Source of the DNA: Chrysophaeum taylorii
Lineage: Eukaryota; Sar; Pelagophyceae; Pelagomonadales; Pelagomonadaceae
Reading direction: 5' to 3'
DNA: 64,000 nt
Assembly: GCA_029834535.1 (NCBI GenBank)
Contig: JAQMWT010000388.1
Location: 62,001-126,000, forward strand
A model generated the notes under the pieces. That model ran no database searches and was not told where the DNA came from. It saw only the letters and a list, made by a program, of their open reading frames with translations. Positions 48,173-59,647 of the stretch are shown here, piece after piece. The translations under genes and the position numbers were made by a program. Within the stretch, counting starts at the first letter, position 1, and each line of letters starts with the position of its first letter.

Positions 48173-50650
48173 CACAACGTCAGGGTAAGGGAGCAAACTC
48201 CAGGGGTAACAAACAACAACTGGTGATTATCGAGGTGTGCAACACCAGTGACGACGGAGACGCACGTCGTTCGCAGAGGACGGTAGAGAGAGGCCGATGC
48301 GTATCTGTAGGCGTCGTCCCGGCGATCACAGAAATGTGCCTGAGCGTAGTGCTGTTGCTAGAGGTGGGCGGTTGCTTCACCACCCTCGACATACTGGAGG
48401 AGTACCCGCGAGGATAGTACATGGGCCCGCTGGCATGTGTGCCGCCGCGATTGAGAGAGCGCGGTAAAGAAGGTGCGTCTGTGCCGCCGTCGCTCTCTCG
48501 GCAGCGACGGGGCAACATCCTGGAGTGGCCAGTGTTGAAGCCAATCCCGCGAGCGACGCGATAGAGGAGACCGCCTAACTTGTCACTTCCATCGGCGAAA
48601 TCGCAAACCACAAACCTCAGTACAGGCCCAAACTCCGCGACGCGATCTCGAAACGAGCCACGCGCGGCGGCCGGATCGACTCCGCTGAATTTTACGTCGG
48701 CGCGCGCAACGTACTCGCGTGGGATGATGCTGGCTCCCTCGACGACCGGGCTCGGGGCACCATCGCGGCGGCGAGCGATGTTAGTGGCCGGGTACCGCGT
48801 CGGAAAATAAACGATTGCTTGAGCTCGACGAGGCGGAGACCGCCCGGGGTAGGCATTTATTTCCAAGGGCGTCGCGATAGACGAACCTCGACGCGGACTC
48901 GAACGCGAGGCACATCGGCGTGGGGCGGGACACAATGCCAAAACAAGCCCCCCGAAGGCTCTACCGTGTGCCGGACGCCCCCCTCGTGCATGAAACCACT
49001 ATGCACGTAAAGAATGGAGTCGTGCATGCGGGACCGAACGCCGTCGCGGTTGACGAGGCGGTTGTCCGCGTGAAAAACGGTCGAGAGGACCCGAAGGGCG
49101 TCGCCAAGAACGCCACGCCCGGACAGCGGGCCGGCGACTGCGGTCCGAGGAAGTTGGCAACAACCTCCGGGGAGTCGCTGTTCGATAAGGCCAAGGATCG
49201 CAAAGACCACCAGGCCACCCATATGCCGTGGAGAGCTGTCGTCTGCGGAAAGGAAGCAGGCCTCGCGGACGACATATCGCGCGAGCAAGCGAAGATCCGC
49301 CTTGCGGCGCTCGTCGCGGAGAGCCTCGCGTTACCTCGTCACCGCCCGCTGCACCTTTCAATGCGGCGCTCCGGCCGACACGTCAATCCGTCGCGGCCAA
49401 AGGGCCGGCGACCGGCAAGCGCCACGAAAAGCGCGCGGAGACGTTGGCAAGAACGTCGCGAGAGCCGCGAAGCACGAGCCCGCGTTGGACGAGTCGTAAA
49501 AGAAATGCGCGCCAGCAAGGGCGCGAGTGGCTCTCAGAAGCCGTTCCACTCGTGGCAGGAGAACGGACGAGCACGCGAGAGAGGATCGCCCAGACGAACG
49601 CGGCAAAGGCCGCATCAGCGACGTCTGCGCGCGAGCGCAATCCCAGGCCGCGCACTCGGCCGAGTAAATGCAAGCGGCGCTGCGCGAAGGGGTTCGCAAC
49701 CACAATGTCGCCGGCAGAGCTTAGCGCTGCGTGACAGCAGGATCGCGGCAACAAAATTAAGGAGGGCCACGCGGGTATCGTGTCCGGATAGGCGTGCTCG
49801 GTGAGCGAAAGGGGCAACGCAGGAGTGCGCTAGGGCTAAGGGGGCATGTCGCAAGCGAGACGCGAGTGCATTTTGGACGGTCAAAATTTCATTGCACATC
49901 TTGTCAGCGCTCTGGATGGTCAATTGCCAACGCGCGAAAACAGAAAAACATCGGGGTTCATTCCGACCATGAAAAACGCCAACCGTGATGCCCTCACCCA
50001 CATATCATGCCGCGGAGCGTTCGAAAGGAACGACCGTCCTCTGCGCGCCACTCCACCAGATCCTGGACGGTGGGGTCTTCAGAGACGCGAAGACCCTGGC
50101 CCCGGACTTAGAGCTCGCACCCTTTGTCCATCTCGCGCCTCGATCTCGCCACCATACGCCCCTGTCGCCAGCACGGCGGCACGAATGGGGTCGACCAGGG
50201 CGTTGTTATCGAAGAAAAAGCGGGCACCGCAGCCCCCGAGAGGGCGGAGCCGGTCTTCTGAAGCCTTCTGCTCGGGGTAGGCTGCGACGGCGCAGACAGC
50301 TGGCCGGGAAGGTTGTCATTCCCTGGCGCTCGCCATTCTCCGAACGAAAGGGCCACCGCGTACCACGGGCGTAGTAATGGGCGCCAACTCGGCCTCTGCA
50401 AGGCGCCCGAGCGACGCAAGGTTACCCTGAGCTGTGTATCACGCTCGGCACGGTTGAAGCTCCCTCCTCATCGAACAAACTCGATGCGAAGCTCAGACAC
50501 AGAGGCGCAAGCCAAAGACAAATTGAGAGATCCCGTGAGCGCGCCGACGCTGCACTGAACAGGATAATAGTGCGCCGCAACGTCGTCACGAATAAATTTG
50601 CAACGCGACAGCGACTCTCGCGCGCACGCAGCCCATCCCAATAGGCAGCG
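48173..50650 (-). pseudogene. Decayed coding sequence of unknown family
   Basis: Minus-strand stretches look coding but change frame repeatedly. Examples are CGARFFFDNNALVDPIRAAV then LATGAYGGEIEARDGQRVRA near 50115-50235, DSILYVHSGFMHEGGVRHTV near 48960-49025, and FRDRVAEFGPVLRFVVCDFA near 48590-48655. Their composition is unlike random shadow frames, and they run in one direction for about 2 kb, so one long gene seems to have decayed. I do not recognise the family. The rest of the interval shows nothing else. Confidence 0.4.
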
Positions 50651-50715
50651 CGTCCGGCACCGCACCCGCGCGGACTCGAGGGCTGGCACGAGGGTTAAGG
50701 TTTTTTATTACCCTG

Positions 50716-51906
50716 GTGATTAACGTCACGATGATGGACCAGGAGGCAACACGGGCCGTGTCGGCGCAGGTGCGGAAATGGAGCAGGGAGCGATGGCGGG
50801 TAGCGTTGCGGGTCGAGTGCGCGCCCCTCGAGTCGAGTTTCTCTGAGGAGCTCCAGCACCTCCTGGCTCAGGAAGAGCGGTTAACGGCGCTGGGCCCCGA
50901 GGCGGTGAGCTCGGAGAGCCACGCGCTGTGCGGCAAGATCGAGGAGATGATCGAGAACGAGACGCGGCGGTACTTCGAGACGCAGTGTCGTCATGGACTG
51001 GAGAGCTGGCGAGCGGTCTTCGCTCGCCAGGAGCGCGAGCAGCGCTCGATCGAGATAGAGCTCGAAGGAAAGGTCGCTCGACTACCCCCCGCCGGCGAGG
51101 TCGAGCCGGCGTTGGAGAAGGAGCGTCGGTTTCAGGCCGAGGAGGACCGGCTGCGTCGGCGCGCCCACGAGGACTGGGCCGAGACGCAAGGTTACGACCT
51201 CGACTGCGCGTTCGGGCTCCAGCTCGCGCGGATAGACGCCGACTGGGCGGCGTACGAGAATCGTCTGCGCTCGGAACCACTCGAGAACAAAAAAAGCAAG
51301 CCGCGGTGGCACAACAAGGAGAAGCAGTCGCGGCTGGCGCACACGGCGCCGGTCTTGGAGCCGAAGGGGTCGCGCGGCGACGACAACCTCGAGCGCGCGA
51401 TAGAGCGCGTCGCCTTCCAGCAGACCAACGCGAAGAAGTGGATCCGGCGCCAGGCGATGCGAATGCACGTCCAGCTGCGCGCGTGCCGCGCCGTTCACTC
51501 GGCCGTCGCGGCTTTGTGGCGGTCGCACGACGACTTCAACCAGCGACTCGTGGCTCTCGCGCGCGATTTCGACGCTCGAGGCAAGACTCGTGCTGAGATC
51601 GAGCCCGCGACGCGCGGCTTCCTCGCCGCGGACGGAAAAGCAACCCCCGACGTGGTCCAGAAGCGCCACGACCCAATCGTGCCCAAGACCATCATCGCCT
51701 TCCCTTCCCCCGGAGACCCGCGATTACGTCCCAAGACCGTCGCCTCTTTTTCCTCGTCGTCTTTGAGACATCCCTTGGCGGTTGACTACAAGGTGCGACG
51801 CGGCGACAAGCAGGGTGCAGTGCCGACCCCTCTCGCTTCCACGGCCAGACACCGCCCGCCCTCCTCGCTTCCGCTGCCGAAGAGTCCGTGCGGCGGTCGA
51901 CGGTAG
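50716..51906 (+). CDS. Charged coiled-coil protein of unknown function
   Basis: 396 residues, no intron. Not recognised. Residues about 10-330 are strongly helical and charged (for example ELQHLLAQEERLTAL, LEKERRFQAEEDRLRRRAHE, IERVAFQQTNAKKWIRRQAM), without signal peptide or transmembrane helix; the last 70 residues are Ser/Pro/basic and disordered. The pattern suits a cytoskeletal or ciliary structural protein, but nothing proves it. Just after the stop there is a 7-bp tandem repeat. The first ATG at 50716 and a second Met at 50731 are equally likely starts. Confidence 0.65.
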   Translation: MINVTMMDQEATRAVSAQVRKWSRERWRVALRVECAPLESSFSEELQHLLAQEERLTALGPEAVSSESHALCGKIEEMIENETRRYFETQCRHGLESWRAVFARQEREQRSIEIELEGKVARLPPAGEVEPALEKERRFQAEEDRLRRRAHEDWAETQGYDLDCAFGLQLARIDADWAAYENRLRSEPLENKKSKPRWHNKEKQSRLAHTAPVLEPKGSRGDDNLERAIERVAFQQTNAKKWIRRQAMRMHVQLRACRAVHSAVAALWRSHDDFNQRLVALARDFDARGKTRAEIEPATRGFLAADGKATPDVVQKRHDPIVPKTIIAFPSPGDPRLRPKTVASFSSSSLRHPLAVDYKVRRGDKQGAVPTPLASTARHRPPSSLPLPKSPCGGRR

Positions 51907-51954
51907 AGCTGCGAGCTGCGAGCTGCGAGCAGCGAGCAGCGAGCAGCGAGCAGC
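51906..51954 (+). repeat. Seven-unit 7-bp tandem repeat (GAGCTGC/GAGCAGC)
   Basis: Three GAGCTGC units are followed by four GAGCAGC units. The stop codon of the coiled-coil gene (TAG, 51904-51906) abuts the array. Confidence 0.9.
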
Positions 51955-52277
51955 TTCGCCGCGAATCTCTCCACCTGGCACAAAACTTTGGCCCACGCCA
52001 AACAGTCCGGTCCGACTGCCCCCGAGGAGGGAGTGGGGACATCCTTCCTGCTATATAACCACGCGGCGGCGGCTCGGGGCATATTAACTAAGTCCCGCCG
52101 TTGTTGCCGGGGGTCTTCTTCTTCTTCTTCTTCTTCTTCTTACAGGGGGCGGCGTCTACAAGGGGGTATCGCGTGAACAGTAGAAATTATTCGCGTGGCG
52201 CGTGCGGTCTCGACTTCGGTCGCGCATGGCCTGACGCGGTGCTGACGCGGTTGTTCGTGGAGAGAGGAAAAGGATGG
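51955..52277. other. Spacer with CTT microsatellite
   Basis: A CTT run covers about 52111-52141. No gene is supported; two genes converge here. Confidence 0.6.
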
Positions 52278-53393
52278 TTAGTCGTCGAGGTCTTGGATGT
52301 CGTCGTCATCATCATCCTCCTCCTCCTGGGAGACCTCGTTGAGCATGCGATCGATGAGGTCCTGAGCGGCAGCGTCCTCGTCTTCTTCTTCGGGTTGGTC
52401 GTCTTGCGGATCGAGGGCCTTGCGATGCATGTTTTCGAGTTCTTCTCTCGCCGCCCGCTCGCGCGCCTCGGCCTCCTCCTCCATCGCGAGTTCCTCGAAG
52501 GAGGGGCGCTGGAGCTTGTCGATGTCGTCCTTAGCTTGTTGCGAGGTGTCGGCGAGGAGCTTGCCTTCGTATAGATCGGCGACAAACTCTTTCTGGGCAG
52601 CGACGAAGGTGTCGAAATCCGAGGGCTGGTTGTAAACGTAGACGACGAAGGAGAGCAAGGCCATTACGAGCGCCGAGCGGTAGTAGCGCTGGTTGGGGGC
52701 CCCGGATTCGAACGAGTAGGCCGGCTTGAAGGAGTCGATGACGGAAAGCGACTCGTCAAACAAGTTCGGGAAGATCCAGAACTCGTAGCCCATGATCCAC
52801 AGCCAGAGAAATAAGGTCCCGCGAATGATGATGAAGACGATCATGAAGATAAGCAGGGTGACCGAGCAGTACCAGAGGTAGACCTTGAGGACGTGCGGCC
52901 AAATCGGGAAGCAGGTGACGGCGAGCATGCCGACGATGAGGAGACCCGTGAGAAAGTGCGAGAGGCCCTTGGCGCCCTCGAAGTCCCAGACATAACAGGC
53001 CGACGCCTCCCACTTCTGCGACTCGGCGAACTCCAGCTGCCCGCGGCCAGTGCGCGTCGACCGGTGGATGAATCCTTCGCGCAGCAACGCCGCGCACACC
53101 GCCGTCGCTTCCTCGACGTCCTTGGCCTCGAACGGCCGTCGCTTCTTGGCGGGCTTCTTTTTGAGGGGCCTCAACGCCGCGATACCGCTGCTGCTCCCGG
53201 CGCTGTCGCCCGCGACGTCGCCAAGCAACGTCGTTATCAGCTTCTCGCCACGGAAGTACTCGACACGCCGATCCGTGTCGTGGTGCCCGCGCATCCGCTC
53301 GATCGCCTGTTTCACGGGTACGCCGTTCCCCGACCGGCAGAACTCGGCAATGGCCTTGAGCATCTCGGGCGAGTCAAACGTCGCCATCGACAA
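52278..53393 (-). CDS. SEC62: Translocation protein SEC62
   Basis: 371 residues, no intron. The N-terminal cytosolic domain contains AIAEFCRSGNGVPVKQAIE, RRVEYFRGEKLITTLL and FIHRSTRT, the SEC62 winged-helix-like block. Two membrane helices follow (LSHFLTGLLIVGMLAVTCFP and a longer LYWCS...FMIVFIIIRG stretch), then LFLWLWIMGYEFWIFPNLFD, the most conserved part of the family. The C-terminal tail is strongly acidic (EEEDEDAAAQ, EEEDDDDDD) as in other SEC62s. With SEC63 and SEC61 it carries out post-translational import of short secretory proteins into the ER, and in animals it also acts in ER-phagy. A second Met two codons on (53387) could be the start. Confidence 0.95.
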   Translation of the reverse strand: MSMATFDSPEMLKAIAEFCRSGNGVPVKQAIERMRGHHDTDRRVEYFRGEKLITTLLGDVAGDSAGSSSGIAALRPLKKKPAKKRRPFEAKDVEEATAVCAALLREGFIHRSTRTGRGQLEFAESQKWEASACYVWDFEGAKGLSHFLTGLLIVGMLAVTCFPIWPHVLKVYLWYCSVTLLIFMIVFIIIRGTLFLWLWIMGYEFWIFPNLFDESLSVIDSFKPAYSFESGAPNQRYYRSALVMALLSFVVYVYNQPSDFDTFVAAQKEFVADLYEGKLLADTSQQAKDDIDKLQRPSFEELAMEEEAEARERAAREELENMHRKALDPQDDQPEEEDEDAAAQDLIDRMLNEVSQEEEDDDDDDIQDLDD

Positions 53394-53855
53394 GGCTGGC
53401 GACTTGAGGTTTTGACAAATTCTGTGGGTTACCCTTTCTTAGTTATTACATCAACTAGTGAGGGGGTTTTAGAGTAAACTCAAAGGTTGTTAGCGGCGTG
53501 TGTGGATCAAATCAGCTTAAATATAGCCTCGTTCAGTCTGCTCCGATTCTCGGTGTTCGAATTATTCGCGTCACGAACAAGATCGCGAAAGAAAGAAAGA
53601 AAGATCGCGAAAGAGTGGTGGAACTAGCCCTAAGTGGCCTTTTTTGACTCTCTCGACGCGAGCAAACGCGGTTTACCTCGCCCTCCTCCCCCGTACTATT
53701 TGTTCTGGAAGAAGAAGAAAACGCGGCCGTTTATTGATGTCAGAATATGGACGGCAAGAAGAGAAGAGAAGAGAAGAGAAGAGAAGAGAAGAGAAGAGAA
53801 GAGAAGAGAAGAGAAGAGAAAAACTTGAAGGAGTAGGAAGACCGACACGACCTCC
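53394..53855. repeat. Spacer with GAAGA pentanucleotide array
   Basis: A GAAGA/AGAGA pentamer array covers about 53756-53821; a GAAA run lies near 53587-53604. Nothing coding is supported between the SEC62 start and the end of the next minus-strand gene. Confidence 0.85.
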
Positions 53856-54702
53856 CTACGAGTAGGCGGCGTAGGAGAAGTAGACGGAAGCCCACATAAC
53901 GAGGACGACGAGGGAGTGCCAGAGTTGGATTCCGAAGCGGTTGACGTCGATGATGTTGAGGCGAGTGGCTTCGACCCTGATTTTGACGGTGGCGGCGGTA
54001 TAGAAGGTAGCCCAGAGGAGGTAAGTGTCGCGGAGGAGCTGGGCAGCGGAGACGTTGGTCGTAAAGACTTCGACGACAGCGAGGGTCGTCAGCAAAATTC
54101 CCAAAGTAGCGTACATGAGCTTCCAATAGATCTCTGCGGCGCGCCACGTCGTCTAGAAAGAACCAGACGTACGTACCTGCGGTGCGGCCCACGGCGTCGT
54201 CCTTGTAGATGGGTAGAAAAAACTGCTCATTGAGGGTCTGGGGGAAGAAAAGTCCGAGGACGTAGGGGGACACGGCGGCGAGGAGCATCAAGTAGCCGAC
54301 GATCAGCGCTTCCTGCTGGACGACGGTGAACGCGGATCCTGAATACGTCCCGCCAGAGAGGCCCTCGACGAAGCTCTGGAACTGTTCGTCGAACGAGTCG
54401 GGCAGGAGCCCGGCTGACAGCCGCGTCGGCGAAGAGCCAACCCCGACAACGCCAGCATAGCCGCCGCGAGAGTAGTGGCTGTGATGTAACCGGCCGCGAC
54501 TCAGCTGACTCTGCAGCAACGCGATCCGCATGCTTTTCTCTTCAAGCTGGACTTGGGCTCCTTCCTCGAGGCGGTGGTTGAGGAGGCTGCAGGATGGTTG
54601 CAGCAAGTTGCCGAGAACGACAACAAACAAGACTCGCGAGGCGTCAAGAGATCCTCGAAGAATAACATTTTTTTGCGATCCGTTGCGATAAGTTGGAGCC
54701 AC
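53856..54702 (-). CDS. Multi-pass membrane protein of unknown function, two exons
   Basis: Exons on minus: 54702-54177 and 54133-53856, 267 residues. The 43-nt intron 54134-54176 (GTACGT...GCAG) joins DDAVGRTA to EIYWKLMYATLGILLTTLAV. The N terminus has a hydrophobic leader (SRVLFVVVLGNLLQPSCSLL) after about 20 residues. Four membrane helices follow: EALIVGYLMLLAAVSPYVLG, LMYATLGILLTTLAVVEVF, TYLLWATFYTAATVKI and SLVVLVMWASVYFSYAAYS. I know no family with this pattern; organelle membrane location is possible. The frame and splicing are clean, so it should be real. The stop lies next to the pentamer array. Confidence 0.65.
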
Positions 54703-54949
54703 TAGTGGAAACTTATTAAAAAATTATGACAATGTTGTTCCGGAAATCGCATCTTCTTCGATGCAAGTGAGGGGGTTTGGATATGGAGTCTCATATTATG
54801 ATGTAGGCGGCGCGTGGAGATGTTCAGATGCGAAGCGAATATGAATAAAATAAAGCAGACGACTGACTACTACCTTGGAGGCGGGGCGCATAAGCATATG
54901 CTCATATGCCGCAATCATCATCATCATCAGAATCCGTTGCTGCTCTCTC
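54703..54949. other. Intergenic spacer
   Basis: Short AT-richer region with no gene seen, between the start of one minus-strand gene and the end of the next. Confidence 0.5.
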
Positions 54950-57900
54950 CTAAATATCGGCGACAGTGCAGGTTGCTCGTGCCACGTCTTTATCGTCGCG
55001 AACGGTGGTGGCGTCGAGTGCCTCATGCTTGGCCGGGCGCCGAGCAGCCTCTTCTCTGGCGGCGCGCTCTTCGAGCGCGGTGTGCGCGCAGCGGAGGACG
55101 AACTGCGATAGGAAGCCCGAGAGAATGGCCCCGGCGAAGAGAAGCCACGAGCCGTGATGGATCTGTGTCACCACGTCAAAGCACTTGTCGTCGCCGTGTA
55201 GTTGCTTGTTGAGGTACTTTTTGAGGATTTTGTTGATCGCGTCGCACTTGTCTCCCACCTAAATACCAACACGACGTAATCAAAAGAAGATAACGGCGAA
55301 TTTACCATGAACTGCGCGAATTGCGAAATCTCGGTGATGGAAGCGATGATGGCGAGCATGAAGACGTCGAGGGCTGCCCACGCGTTGACCACCTCGCATA
55401 GTCTGAAGAAGTAGGACATGGACTCGTAGCTCATCGGGACGAGCCACAACACGAGGAGGACGGGCGGGAGGATGACGGGAAACGCGAGCGCGTAGACGAA
55501 GTAGACGGCCGAGAGCGAATAGGCGTCGGGTCTGTGGGGGTGCTTGAACGACCCTGGAACTTTCCTGCCCAGCGAGACCATCGAGTAATACTCCTTCGAA
55601 TCGTTCCCCATGAGCAGCCCCGCCAAACCGCGAATGTCAAAGTCGAAAGCGTTGATGTCCGAGCCGACGCAGACGAGCACGAGCGTCACCACGAGCCCAG
55701 CGACGACGCCGTACCGCGTCCATGCGGGCAGCGTGACCGGCTCCTCCTCGTCGTCGAAGTGATGGAGGCCTCGTTCTTCCGAGGAGGGCTCGTCGCGACT
55801 GAGACGAGATTCCGTCGGAGCGCGACCGCACGCGACGGCGCGGTCCTCGTCGAACGAGTGCGCGACGAGCGAGTAGCGCTCGACGTTTTTGGTCTTCGCC
55901 GCCGGGTCTTCTTCTACTTCTTCTTCTTCTTCTTCTTTCTTGGAGCAGGCGCGATGCAACGAAACTTCCCGACGGTGAAAGGCCAGGATCGCGTGGCCCA
56001 GGATGAGAGAGAGACACGTCGCCGCGACGAAGATAAAGAAGGATGGGAGCGCGTCGACGTAGACGTTGACGACGACCGCGTCGTCGAGATACCCGTTTTG
56101 ATCGTTGATGCCCACCGAGACGTGGAAATGGAAGGCGACCATCATGAGCGTCATGACGTAGCTATCGACGAGCGACCACTTCCCGAGCGCGTCCAGCCAG
56201 ATGAGAACGAGCTCGCGCGTTTGCGGGGTCATGCGGCAGAGCGTCGCGCGATCGAGGAAGAAGCCGCACCCCGTCCCTCGGTCGACGCACGGCGGCGCGA
56301 CCCAGCACGCGAACATGGCGACCAGCTTGACGTAGGGCCAGCCGCCCGAACAGAGGGCGATGAGAAACGAGAGGGGGTAGACGCCCGCCTTCCACATGTC
56401 GTGCACCGAGTTTCTCAACGAAAACTTGAAGAGCGAGCCGAGGTTGTAGTGGAGAGGTCCGACGCCCGGCACGTGCTCCAACAACGTCAACTCGAGATCG
56501 ACGCTCGCCGCGTACGTCGCGTTCGACCACACGAATAGTCCCGCGTTGGACGCGAGTAAAAGCGGCACGACGACGCGCGCGCTTAGCGGCACCAAAGTCG
56601 ACGCGGCGAGGCACGACCTGGGAGGCTGGTCGCCGTCCGACGACCGCGAGAAGACGATGTTGTCGAGCATATCTTCCGAAGAGGCCGGCACCTGCTGCTG
56701 GTGGGAAAGCAACGCTGCCTCCAAAGGAGGCTCCTCGAAAACCGCGGGGTTAGCCTTCTCCTCCTCGTAGCCGTACTCGGCGTAGTCGGACGCCGCCGCG
56801 TCCTCGACGCCGGTGGTTGCATCGCAGCAAGAGTGCCAGACCACCAAACCCACGTAGAAGAGCAAGATCACCCCCACGACGACCATCATCGCGACGGCGA
56901 TCAAGAGGAGCGTCAGTTTGTGGTTGGAAAACTTCTTCTTCTTCTTCTCGTCGTGGACATCGGCCGAGTAACAGGTCTCCATTTGAGAAATGTACCGGTC
57001 GGACGAGGCCGTGTTGAGGACCGAGAGGATCGCGTCGCCGTAGTTGGCGGCCAGCTCGGACACCACGGCCATCACCTCGTCGAGGAGATCCGCGATCGTC
57101 GCGTCCGCGGCGCCGTAGCCCGTCACGTTCCACGAGACGCTCGACGCGGCCAGTTTGAGGCGGTCGAACCACAAAGGAGACGCAAACGCCTCTCGGAGCC
57201 GACAGTCGAGGGTCAAAAGGTCATCCACCGTCGCCGCGTACCACGACTCGGCGAGCGCCTCCAGCTCGGCGTCGATCAGCCAGCTCGTCGAATTGGCGTC
57301 GAGCTCGAACGTCGCCGCCGACCCCAGCCGAACGGTCGCCGTCAGATCGCCGATGGCGCCGCTCGACTCGAGGCGCGCGCCGTGGTGCGAACCGTCCCCT
57401 CCCGAGAGGAGCGTCAATTCGCTGAAGGTGTCGAGTCCGCCAAACGACACGTCCGCGTCGATTCCGCGCCGATTCCCTCGAGCTCCGACAACAACGACCG
57501 GCGACGTTGTCTTCTTCTTCGTCTTGCCGTATAGGAGGCAGCTCGCGGCGAAATCGACCGCGTCGGCGCTGACGAGCGCGTCGATCGCCCCGATGCCGAC
57601 CGACTCGTTCCAGCGGACGAGCTCCTCGCCAGAAGACACCGACGCCGAAACGCACGGGATGTCGTCGAGCGCGGCCAGAATTGCTGCCAAGGCGTCGTCG
57701 ACGAGGCCCCTCGCCACGCCGTCGACCACGCAGTTGACGACCGAGTCTACGGCGCTCGGGAACGCCTCGAACAGCGCCGCGACGATGGCGTCGACCGTCT
57801 CGTCGACGTCAGACTCCAACGCGCCAAAACGCCTCGGCGCGAGTATCCGGGGCGCGCCGAAGGTCCGCGCGGTCAGCTTGGCGACGGTATCGTTGACGGC

Positions 57901-59097
57901 GACCACGGAGCGCGCCACGCACGCTCCTGGGGAGTTCGTCAAGGCGCCCAAACTCGTCGCGCCCAGGGTCGCCGGGCGAACGGCGAGCTGCGCCGTCGTG
58001 CTCGCCGCCAGGTCCTGCAAGTCCCAGCGCACGGCCAAGTTCTCCTCCAAGAGGGACGACGGGCCGCTCGGAGTCGCCGTCACGCGAAACTCAAAAGACA
58101 AGTTCGTCCAACCCGGCAAGTCCAGCGACGCCTCGAGGCTCGCGTTGGGCGCCGTCCGGACGACTGCCGCCGCGGTCTCGGAGGCGAAGCTGACGTTGGC
58201 GCGCTCGAGCGCGAACGTCGCGTTCCCTAACGTTCCGACGCGGAAGGTCGTAGTTCCCGGGTCTCGCCGCGACAAGCTGCGCGTCGCCGACCGGCGAACC
58301 GCGCAGGTCGCGAGGTCGGAGGCGACCGCGGCGACCGAATTCGCGGTCGACGACGCCTCCCAGTCGAGAACGCCGTCGAGCCTCGCGACCCGCGCCGCGG
58401 CCGCCTCGAGGCGCCGGTCGGTCGCCTCGCATTCGTCTTCGCACGACCGCAGGAGCCTGTCCCCAGCTTGTAACACCGCGGTCAGATTGTTCACCACCAG
58501 CGGTCGAATCCAGCCGCACAACTGCTCGTCGAGGCTCCGAGAGAGCTCTCGAGAGATGACGCCCTCCAACAACTCGAGAAGGTAGCCCGCGAGAGACGAG
58601 GCGCCCTCGAACTCGAGAGCGATAGCAAGCGACGTTTCGCAAAACGGCAGACTCGCCGTCGCCGGCCAGCCGGCATACTCATCGTCGGTCCCTACGACAA
58701 AAGAAGCCCCGACGCTCGAGTTCCCGACGCTCGCGGTCAGCGTTCCGGAACCGCGCGGTCGACGAAAGTTGTTCGTCGCTTCGAACGACCACGCCCCGTC
58801 GCACGCGAACCCGACGCCCCCGATCGACACGTTCAACGTCGCCTTCACAGTCGGCACCGTCTCCGCGCGACTTCGGACCGACCCCACGGCGAAATGTGTA
58901 CACGTCGTGTCGGAAACCGTGATCTCCAGCCCGTCGGCGGTCACGTCGATCTCGGGCACGCTGATCGTTAAGTTCCACAGCCACTGCGACAGCCGATCCG
59001 GCGATGCCGACGAGACACCCAACGCCGCCGCGCCGCCGCCGCACCCATTGCCACATAGGGCCGCGGCGACGGCGGTCAACCCGACCACAACTCGCAT
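54950..59097 (-). CDS. Large BPI/TULIP-like and PqiA-like membrane fusion protein, two exons
   Basis: Exons on minus: 59097-55306 and 55258-54950, 1366 residues; the 47-nt intron 55259-55305 (GTAAAT...TTAG) joins SQFAQFM to VGDKCDAINKILKKY. A signal peptide (VVVGLTAVAAALCG) leads into about 680 lumenal residues with the amphipathic beta pattern of the LBP/BPI/CETP (TULIP) lipid-binding family (for example LAGYLLELLEGVISRELSRS, then LDEQLCGWI). A helix at LTLLLIAVAMMVVVGVILLF follows. Then comes a PqiA-like multi-pass part: FSLRNSVHDMWKAGVYPLSF, CSGGWPYVKLVAMFACW and WLDALGKWSLVDSYVMTLMM, all PqiA hallmarks. The C-terminal domain repeats membrane helices and ends with a coiled stretch. It probably binds and moves lipid across or along a membrane. 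Confidence 0.82.
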
Positions 59098-59372
59098 CGA
59101 TTGTCTGATTGGCTTTCTGTACTCTCCGTTATGATGTCATCATTGCCTTGTTGCAATAGGATGGATCTGGGGGGGGTCAGCGCGTCCCAAGTTGTTGTGA
59201 TGCGGCGGCGGCGGCCAACGTGTTGTAAGGCCGCAAGGGCCGATCCCGAGATTTGATTGTGTCCCCCCTGGGAAGAGAAGAAAAGAGAGCGGTCGCGTCG
59301 TCGTCGAGGTCTCGTCCGTCGTCCGTTCCGAACGCGTCTCCTCCTGCGCTTTATATATCATCATCTCTAATG

Positions 59373-59405
<33 letters not shown>

Positions 59406-59647
59406 GTCGAGTTGTGTGTCGCTGCCTTGGTCGGATGACGCGGTGGTTATACAACTATTCATACGTCACCACCGTAGACAACTTGAGGCGCAAGTTGTTG
59501 GTGATCCCTCCGACCGCGTCACCGTCTTCGCGACCGCGGCACGCTCCGGCGCCGCGTCGTCGTCGTCGGTAAGCTGCACGATATCCCAAGCAAGCGACTC
59601 TCCCGCCGGTCCCGCCGTTGTTCTCCGCGTCGTCGTAAAAATCCACC
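59098..59647. repeat. Spacer with GTCT tetranucleotide repeat
   Basis: A GTCT run covers about 59373-59404. No gene supported. Confidence 0.7.

Noticed and set aside
57155-58585. Plus-strand Ser/Ala-rich open frame opposite the BPI-PqiA gene
   Set aside because: Composition is that of a reverse-complement shadow and no family fits.
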